In this document: positions 60,401 to 64,000 of the stretch, piece after piece
How positions within the stretch are numbered: position 1 is the first letter of the stretch
Layout of the letters: every line of letters begins with the position of its first letter
DNA from: Sipunculus nudus
Taxonomy: Eukaryota > Annelida > Sipuncula > Golfingiida > Sipunculidae
Reading direction: 5' to 3'
Assembly: GCA_026874595.1 (NCBI GenBank)
Contig: CM049309.1
Coordinates: 90,356,723 to 90,420,722 of the forward strand
Length of the DNA stretch: 64,000 nucleotides
Program-made: the position numbers and the translations under genes
Notes under the pieces: generated by a model
Seen by the model: the letters and a program-made list of their open reading frames with translations, nothing else
What the model was told of the DNA's origin: nothing
Database searches by the model: none

Positions 60401-62222
60401 GAGTTCAAAGCTTGAGGCAGAGCTCTCCCCTGAAGTTTATTGGCCTAGCCTATCCTCCTGATGGTGGTTGGCTATTGTTCTTGGGTCCCCCACTTGTCTT
60501 GAAGGCTAATTAAGCCCTGCTGGGCATAATTCATTGGTCACCTCATTGTTTTGCATGATAAACAACCCTCGCTAATGCCCATATCCCTTTGATGAGTGTG
60601 GTTGCGACTGTTTGTTTATCACAAATAAATATGAGCATAACAATGAGAATTAAGCAGCAGATCTATCGTGAGCAGGATGGAGCACTGAATGGCATAGACT
60701 ACAAACTGGAAACTCTGTCTGTGTCAGCTGCTGTGACCAAAAATGCAAAATTGATTTTGTGTCAGTCAGAATCACTTGGGCCAGTTCTGTCTGCATGGAG
60801 CGCATAGTTTGTGTAATTCTGTTGTCAGGTTTGGAACAAACAGTTTACACTGCTGGTTGCTGAGGGCCCTCTGTCTCTCATTTCTTACCTTAACTCTCTA
60901 TCACTATTACAGTAATACTATCTATAACTATAAGATTTTAGGGTGTGTGTTTAAGTCAAGCCAGGAACTCTATAACCAACTGTATGGGTTGGGGTATTGT
61001 ATCAAAAATGTGATAACTTCAATGAATTATCAATGATAACTTATCGGTTTAATGATAATGCTTTTTTACATAATTTTGCATACATTACTTATAGAGGAAC
61101 TGATTGATTGTATTTACAGAAATTGCACCATAACTGTTTACAAGTATCAACTACAGTGATGTGTCCACTTAAACAGTTTTCCTTTTTTTTTAATTTTTTG
61201 TTAAATTCTACCAGAGACAATTTTAAATTGCTATTCCTACATCTAATGTTGTCACAAACAACCTACCTTGAATATTTTGCTCAGCAAAACAAGGAACAGA
61301 TGGCACTGGCCATCAATTACACCATCCATAACAGGTGTGTGTGTGTGTGTGGGGGGGGGGGGGGGTTAATCTTCAGCCTTGAAGCACCTCATAGGTTTAT
61401 CACTTCAATTATTTCATGTGATAATATTTAATGATAAACTCTCTGGCTGACATTGTCTATTGTGATGTAATGTATCAGTACCTGGATCAGCTAAACCAGT
61501 GGTCTCCAGTAAAATGTAATCAAACCTCCCCTTCTTGGTCATCAGGTTCTCTATGGCTTTTACTCCATTGTCTCTAAAAAAAAGTCAGGAACTGGTGTTT
61601 GAAGTCAGTCAGATACACTACTTATACTCCTAAACAAATCACACATGTAAACATCTTCCTTTACTGGGAATGAATTCTTAGTGATAGCTGCTAGAAATGT
61701 GTACATACAAGAAATCACAGGACACACTGAATGTCATTGTTACAAATGTAATATTCAATAGAATACCTCAGTGAAAGATTATCTAGGTATGAAGTGTGCT
61801 ACCTGAGACCTCCTATATACTGGACTGTTGGTCATACATTCTAACCAAACAGACTACAGGCTGGTCTCTGTTTAGCACTCTCCATTTCCCTCAGATAACT
61901 TCTTCCCCTCTGCCAACTGTTTCACATTTTTGTTGAATGTAAGTTGAGTCGCCTTACTTGACAGTAAAGTCACCTTACTTGACAGTAAAGTCACCTTACT
62001 TGACAGTTAAGTCACCTTACTTGACAGTAAAGTCACCTTACTTGACAGTTAAGTCACCTTACTTGACAGTTAAGTCACCTTACTTGACAGTTAAGTCACT
62101 TTACTTGACAGTTAAGTCACCTTACTTGACAGAGCAGCAGAGACAGCCGTTCCTCAACTCCAGCCACTCCTCAAACAGCTCCCCCTGCTGGCCAACAGAC
62201 ATTGACTTCTCCACAGCACTCC
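39423..62222 (-). CDS. ZNG1: ZNG1 (CBWD) zinc-chaperone GTPase, 12 exons, 5' end outside the window
   Basis: The twelve exons join in consistent phase to 905 coding nt (300 codons plus stop). Their product is recognisable as CobW domain-containing protein (CBWD, ZNG1; COG0523 G3E GTPases). In vertebrates and yeast, ZNG1 hydrolyses GTP to load zinc into methionine aminopeptidase 1 in the cytosol. Visible motifs are CLCC (metal site, residues 26-29 of the fragment), [11 protein letters not shown] (Walker B/G3 region), NKLD (base recognition) and a C-terminal CobW_C domain with TVTLES and LQNLLWE, ending [18 protein letters not shown]. About 90 N-terminal residues, including the GxxGxGKT P-loop and the CPELVPIGE-type METAP1-binding motif, must lie beyond 64000. 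Coding sequence is about 4% of a span of nearly 23 kb; introns are swollen by minisatellites and mobile elements. No stop or frameshift was found in the exons. Start and end give the outer limits; exons are listed separately. Confidence 0.93.
39702..39971 (-). other. Unrecognised 89-codon frame in the ZNG1 last intron
   Basis: It starts [20 protein letters not shown] and contains [19 protein letters not shown], ending [11 protein letters not shown]. The composition is protein-like and low in simple sequence. A CAG|GTAGAG donor-like site overlaps its 3' end. It could be a fragment of a mobile-element protein, an unused exon or chance. I do not recognise the family. Confidence 0.25.
40175..40780 (+). 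repeat. Dispersed GGTGGC(G)CCACC-type repeat, full copy
   Basis: The head (caacaagccactacgtttat, gcatggattgagtggcaagg) matches the ends of the inverted-repeat element at 37413-38940. The body (gttcacatgtgacacaataa, ggagttctccggaaa, caaagtatcccaaaacttt) matches the reverse complement of 38050-38200. Modules are bounded by ggtgg-gccacc palindromes. Confidence 0.65.
41281..42424 (-). pseudogene. Decayed LINE ORF2 C-terminal fragment
   Basis: The minus-strand translation contains the region after the reverse transcriptase domain: [20 protein letters not shown], then GYNFLKDIV and [18 protein letters not shown]. After an in-frame TAG near 41680 it continues [20 protein letters not shown] and a C-x2-C...H...C zinc-knuckle-like block ([17 protein letters not shown]). 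A frameshift in a poly-T run near 41565 leads to [17 protein letters not shown] and then ENMLLGV-type C-terminal sequence. This order is typical of L1/Tx1-like non-LTR retrotransposons; the exact clade is not resolved. The 5' part is missing, as in common 5'-truncated insertions. It lies sense within the last ZNG1 intron and is inactive. Confidence 0.8.
42467..42593 (-). CDS. ZNG1: ZNG1 exon k
   Basis: Acceptor ttttctgtag, donor GTAAAT. Encodes [20 protein letters not shown], then [16 protein letters not shown], then SRFVFI, the conserved VHELYD...R-VFIG segment. Confidence 0.95.
42594..43222 (-). other. ZNG1 intron j-k
   Basis: 629 bp of AT-rich sequence; nothing recognised. Confidence 0.7.
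43223..43357 (-). CDS. ZNG1: ZNG1 exon j, start of CobW_C domain
   Basis: Acceptor ctgttaccag, donor GTAGGT, 45 codons in phase 0. Contains AVSTVTLES and [14 protein letters not shown], ending LEIFRLK. Confidence 0.95.
43358..46549 (-). other. ZNG1 intron i-j (3.19 kb)
   Basis: Mostly taken up by a modular dispersed repeat (43613-46238). The remainder is AT-rich. Confidence 0.75.
43613..46238 (+). repeat. Modular dispersed repeat with a 682-bp internal tandem duplication
   Basis: The head aacaagggacctatgggtca resembles heads at 30538, 47536 and 62390. The 3' end has a GGACGGACGACGGAC tract and then cagctgagctaaaaa. Internally, gggcaaaatttaaggtac (44975, 45656) and gttttgatattaggcagtc (45281, 45963) recur at about 682 bp, so about 44850-46130 is a diverged tandem duplication. 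Confidence 0.6.
46550..46607 (-). CDS. ZNG1: ZNG1 exon i
   Basis: Acceptor ttttttcatag, donor GTAAGT. Encodes (W)[19 protein letters not shown], leading into the CobW_C domain. Confidence 0.9.
46608..47076 (-). other. ZNG1 intron h-i
   Basis: 469 bp of AT-rich sequence; nothing recognised. Confidence 0.7.
47077..47133 (-). CDS. ZNG1: ZNG1 exon h
   Basis: Acceptor gtattacag, donor GTTGGT (weak, and the same hexamer as exon g). Encodes [18 protein letters not shown], equivalent to the RVDLxxVLDLxAFD block. Confidence 0.92.
47536..49153 (+). repeat. Modular dispersed repeat with about 335-bp units
   Basis: The head (aacaagcgacccgtgggtca) and the 3' signature (cagtcagctgagctaaaaa) mark a nearly complete copy. 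Internally, aatacaggtgg...cagaaac and ggacctctctggatgtaaag recur at about 48124, 48460 and 48795, a period of about 335 bp. 47784-47798 (AGGTCA ctg TGACCC) is a near-perfect IR3 nuclear-receptor palindrome. Confidence 0.65.
49197..49212 (+). promoter_or_regulatory. CTCF-core-like motif
   Basis: TGGCCACTAGGTGGCA fits 13 of 14 positions of the CTCF core (CCASYAGRKGGCRS). It lies just outside a dispersed repeat. One motif match in 64 kb has little weight by itself. Confidence 0.3.
49819..52986 (-). repeat. 44-bp minisatellite, 72 units, each containing the exon g splice donor
   Basis: Units start at 49819 and the last at 52943, a distance of exactly 71 x 44 bp, so the period never slips. On the gene's strand each unit reads ACACAGCAGTCCAG|GTTGGTAGTA followed by a 20-bp spacer. 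The first 14 bases equal the end of exon g and the rest equals its donor region. The last unit overlaps exon g itself. In about a dozen units the donor GT is lost (caatctgg or similar on the plus strand). Rare variants (atatgagc, ctatcaacc) recur at 484 and 528 bp, that is 11-12 units, so blocks of about 0.5 kb have been copied within the array. Confidence 0.95.
52972..53016 (-). CDS. ZNG1: ZNG1 exon g (45 nt), bordering the 44-bp array
   Basis: Acceptor gtgatttcag, donor GTTGGT. Encodes (R)[14 protein letters not shown](R), corresponding to the IN-LG-ILETQRSR block of CBWD. Its last 14 bases plus the donor recur in every unit of the adjacent minisatellite. Confidence 0.92.
53017..53355 (-). 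other. ZNG1 intron f-g
   Basis: 339 bp of AT-rich sequence; nothing recognised. Confidence 0.75.
53356..53442 (-). CDS. ZNG1: ZNG1 exon f, NKxD exon
   Basis: Acceptor cttgcag, donor GTAATA. Encodes (R)[20 protein letters not shown] and then [12 protein letters not shown] is the guanine-specificity motif. Confidence 0.95.
53443..54069 (-). other. ZNG1 intron e-f
   Basis: 627 bp of AT-rich sequence; nothing recognised. Confidence 0.75.
54070..54116 (-). CDS. ZNG1: ZNG1 exon e
   Basis: Acceptor gtccttacag, donor GTGTGT. Encodes [15 protein letters not shown], the conserved EEKPDG-NE block. Confidence 0.93.
54185..57375. repeat. 28-bp minisatellite, about 114 units, with 16-unit higher-order repeat
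   Basis: The unit is ataccacacacagatggtga plus agacaaag. Subtypes differ in the middle (gatgatga, gacagtga, agagggtga, atgcagacggtga, ctacacacagttgg). The rare agacagaggg subtype stands at 55441, 55889, 56337 and 56783, at steps of 448, 448 and 446 bp (16 units, two of them 27 bp long). The rare gttcc subtype at 56721 and 57168 gives 447 bp. On the gene's strand most units contain no AG dinucleotide and are pyrimidine/GT-rich. All three minus frames are open for hundreds of codons because the unit has no stops; this is not coding. Confidence 0.95.
57510..58240 (+). repeat. Dispersed GGTGGC(A)CCACC-type repeat, diverged copy
   Basis: It has the same order as the copy at 40175-40780: a gacaagcaacta head, modules with catgcataattttaggcc and ggtggcaccacctgtctgg, then attcacatgtgagc and ggtctcagagaagttctctg near the end. 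Confidence 0.6.
58373..58410 (-). CDS. ZNG1: ZNG1 exon d (38 nt)
   Basis: Acceptor gtttacag, donor GTAAGC. Encodes (G)[12 protein letters not shown], equivalent to the conserved GIITxVDxKY segment. It is short, but both phases fit. Confidence 0.93.
58411..59049 (-). other. ZNG1 intron c-d
   Basis: 639 bp of AT-rich sequence; nothing recognised. Confidence 0.75.
59050..59109 (-). CDS. ZNG1: ZNG1 exon c
   Basis: Acceptor tttttacag, donor GTAAGC. Encodes (G)[19 protein letters not shown], matching the segment after ETTGLADPG in CBWD proteins. Confidence 0.95.
59271..60191. repeat. 29-bp minisatellite, about 32 units
   Basis: The unit is ggtcaatctgctcagggcta plus tctgcttca. Common variants are ctagctgctt and ctagatgctt. 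Occasional single-base insertions (ggggcta, agggtcaat) break the phase. Confidence 0.9.
61336..61366. repeat. (GT)n(G)n tract
   Basis: About 8 GT units followed by about 15 G; such a G-run is prone to length error. Confidence 0.85.
61482..61573 (-). CDS. ZNG1: ZNG1 exon b, ETTGLADP exon
   Basis: Acceptor ttttttttag, donor GTACTG. Encodes (K)[17 protein letters not shown] and then [13 protein letters not shown], the Walker B/G3 region. Phase fits both neighbours. Confidence 0.95.
61574..62125 (-). other. ZNG1 intron a-b
   Basis: 552 bp starting with the 21-bp donor array; the rest is unique-looking with nothing recognised. Confidence 0.8.
61953..62133 (-). repeat. 21-bp minisatellite, 9 units, each containing the exon a splice donor
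   Basis: On the gene's strand each unit reads CTGTCAA|GTAAGGTGACTT plus a short spacer. CTGTCAA equals the last 7 bases of exon a and GTAAGG its donor. Donors recur every 21 bp from 62125 (the true one) down to 61957, eight extra copies, all keeping GT. One copy (near 62100) has GTAAAG. Confidence 0.93.
62126..62222 (-). CDS. ZNG1: ZNG1 exon a (first visible), CxCC exon
   Basis: Acceptor ttttacag, donor GTAAGG. It enters with 2 nt of a split codon and leaves with AA. It encodes [20 protein letters not shown] followed by a stretch ending NGCLCCSV, the metal-binding CxCC block. Its last 7 bases and the donor are repeated eight more times in the intron. Confidence 0.95.
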
Positions 62223-62389
62223 CTGTAAAACCCAAACAAATCACAAACCTACTGAGTCATCCCGCTATATTTATAATATGCTATATAAACTGTGAGGGGT
62301 ATACATGATGACTTTATATCATCAAACTATAAATGTTATTGAATTAAAATTATATCACCCATCTTGGAAGCTCTGTGTCACATGAATGA
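62223..62389 (-). other. ZNG1 intron upstream of exon a
   Basis: Intronic sequence with no further ZNG1 exon recognised before the right edge; the P-loop exon must lie beyond 64000. Confidence 0.6.
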
Positions 62390-63058
62390 GGAACAAGTGG
62401 CCCATGGGCCATGATGCTCTGCTAAATATGACTGGGTGCTCATTTTTTTTAGTAATGTTATATATTGTCTATGAGAATAGCCTATGGTTATTGTTACTAT
62501 GCTGAAAAATGGACAGAAAATAAAAATTTAAGGTTTCATAGTACAACTCTCAAGGACCCCCTGGATTTCACACTAGAGGGTTCCAAGGAAAATGGATACA
62601 ATTTGAACCCTGTCTGTCTGGGTGATCAAAATCATGATTCTGATCTGTAGCTTGCAGAATATAGGTCACTGTGGCCCAATTTCAGGTTTCCATAGAGAAT
62701 TGCCAAGGACTTCCCTGAATGTCATGTTAGAACAGTCTAAGGCTAATGAACACAATTTGTGCCTTGTCTGATTGCTCAAAGTCATGCTTCTGGCCAGCAG
62801 AACCTCCCTTGTTTTTGTGTTAGAAGATTCTGGACTTAACAGACACAATTTGTGCCTATCTGACATTCATTGTGCTGATGTCTATATGCTGCAGAATAAA
62901 GGTCACAATGATCTCATTTCATGTTTCCAAAGACATTTGCCTAGGACCAACCTGGATGTCTCAGTAGAAGATTCTAGGCCTAATGGATACAATTTGTGCC
63001 CAACCTGACTGTCTTGGTGCTAAAACCCATTTTTTTCGGCACATAGGTCACAGAATTT

Positions 63059-63073
63059 AGGTCATTGTGACCT
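63059..63073. promoter_or_regulatory. Perfect IR3 nuclear-receptor palindrome
   Basis: AGGTCA ttg TGACCT, the consensus estrogen-response-element arrangement. It is repeat-derived; function is unknown. Confidence 0.45.
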
Positions 63074-63831
63074 ACTTTCAGGTTCCAAGGATATTTGCCT
63101 AAGACCTCCCTGAATGTTATGTTAAAAGTTTTAGGCCTGATAGATACAATTTGTGCCACATCTGACTGCCTCAGTGCTTATATGAAATCTTTTCCTATAG
63201 GTCACAAAATATAGGTCATGGTGACATAATTTCAGGTGTCCAAGGACATTTGCCAAGGACATCTCAGAATAAGACATTAGATGATTCAAGGCCTAACAGA
63301 TACAATGTGTTCCCTGTCTGACTTTCTGGGTTCTTAAAATCCTGTATTTGGCCTGTAGGTCACAAAATGTAGGTCACCATGATTTAATTTCAGGATTACA
63401 AGAAGATTTGCCTAGAACCTCCAAGGATATTGCGTTGAAAGATTCTAGGCCTAACAGATAAGATTTGTGCCCATATGACATTCAGGGTGCTCAAAATCAT
63501 GTATGGCCAGTAACCAAAAAATATAGGTCACCATTGCCTAATTTCAGGATAACAAGGAGATTTGCTGGAACCTCCAAGGATATTGCGTTGAAAGATTCTA
63601 GGCCTAACAGATAAGATTTGTGCCCATATGACATTCAGGGTGCTCAAAATCATGTATGGCCAGTAACCAAAAAATATAGGTCACCATTGCCTAATTTCAA
63701 GATAACAAGGAGATTTGCTGTAACCTCCCAGGATATTGTGTTAGAAAATTCTGGGCCTAACTGTTATGATTTGTCCCAATCTGACATTCAGGGTGTTCAT
63801 ATGACATCTTTTCCCTAAAGGTTGCAAATAT

Positions 63832-63846
63832 AGGTCACAGTGACCT
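63832..63846. promoter_or_regulatory. Perfect IR3 nuclear-receptor palindrome
   Basis: AGGTCA cag TGACCT in another module of the same repeat. Confidence 0.45.
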
Positions 63847-64000
63847 AATTTTTGGTTTCCACAGACATTTTCCTAGGCACTCCCTAAATGTCATGTTGGA
63901 GGATTCTAGGCCTAATGGATACAATTTGTACCCAATCTGACTTTCTGGGTGCTCAAAATCAATTATTCTGCACGTTGGTCACAAAATATAGGTCACTATG

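Larger units (their letters stand above)
59110..61481 (-). other. ZNG1 intron b-c (2.37 kb)
   Basis: Contains the 29-bp minisatellite (59271-60191), a (GT)n(G)n tract (about 61336-61366) and otherwise unique-looking sequence. Confidence 0.8.
62390..64000 (+). repeat. Modular dispersed repeat with IR3 nuclear-receptor palindromes
   Basis: The head is aacaagtggcccatgggcca at about 62391. The body is a series of about eight diverged modules of about 150-190 bp, each with the words ataggtcac, tgacctaatttcaggtttcc and gattctaggcctaacagata. Two modules, 63418-63570 and 63571-63723, are nearly identical (153-bp period). Perfect AGGTCAnnnTGACCT occurs at 63059-63073 and 63832-63846. The repeat continues past the window. 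Confidence 0.7.

Noticed and set aside
61958-62308. Plus-strand frame with TVKSPYL repeats
   Set aside because: Antisense of the 21-bp donor array and ZNG1 exon a.

Overview
The window looks like nuclear DNA from a repeat-rich marine invertebrate, most likely a mollusc and probably a bivalve. The evidence is spliced genes with GT-AG introns, very many (AT)n tracts, tRNA-derived SINEs, a decayed LINE, and dispersed repeats built on GGTGGCGCCACC palindromes and nuclear-receptor half-sites. The species is an inference, because no marker gene is present. Nothing looks bacterial, and there are no operons or CRISPR arrays.

Two genes can be supported. (1) A plus-strand ankyrin-repeat protein of 381 aa is encoded in one uninterrupted coding exon at 12911-14056, with a probable 5'UTR intron acceptor at 12893. 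(2) A minus-strand gene for the zinc-chaperone GTPase ZNG1 (CBWD, CobW/COG0523 family) runs from beyond the right edge to its stop codon at 39423. I rebuilt twelve exons with consistent splice sites and codon phases. They give 300 codons plus stop, including the CxCC motif, the ETTGLADP motif, NKxD and the CobW C-terminal domain. The 5' exons with the P-loop lie outside the window.

Layout. 1-5.2 kb: AT-rich intergenic DNA and two copies of one tRNA-SINE family. 5.7-11.03 kb: 116 copies of a 46-bp satellite with no length change, ending in a complete tRNA-derived SINE. 11.3-12.3 kb: a 40-bp minisatellite. 12.9-14.06 kb: the ankyrin gene. 14-30.5 kb: intergenic DNA full of dinucleotide repeats, with a low-repeat block at about 24.5-26.3 kb. 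30.5-39 kb: nested mobile DNA, including a fold-back element with 21-bp tandem-repeat arms and a 6-bp target duplication (32001-34164), and an element with long inverted ends (about 37413-38940). 39.4-62.2 kb: ZNG1, whose introns carry five kinds of tandem or dispersed repeat. 62.3-64 kb: a dispersed repeat with IR3 nuclear-receptor palindromes.

The most unusual observation is that two ZNG1 introns begin with tandem arrays whose unit contains the exon's own 5' splice site. One is 72 x 44 bp, sharing 14 exon bases plus the donor. The other is 9 x 21 bp, sharing 7 exon bases plus the donor. Many decoy donors therefore sit directly behind the true one. The 46-bp satellite is comparable: its unit is the junction between the A-rich tail of one SINE, the target duplication of another, and that second SINE's tRNA-like 5' head. 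All calls come from reading the sequence; no database search was possible.
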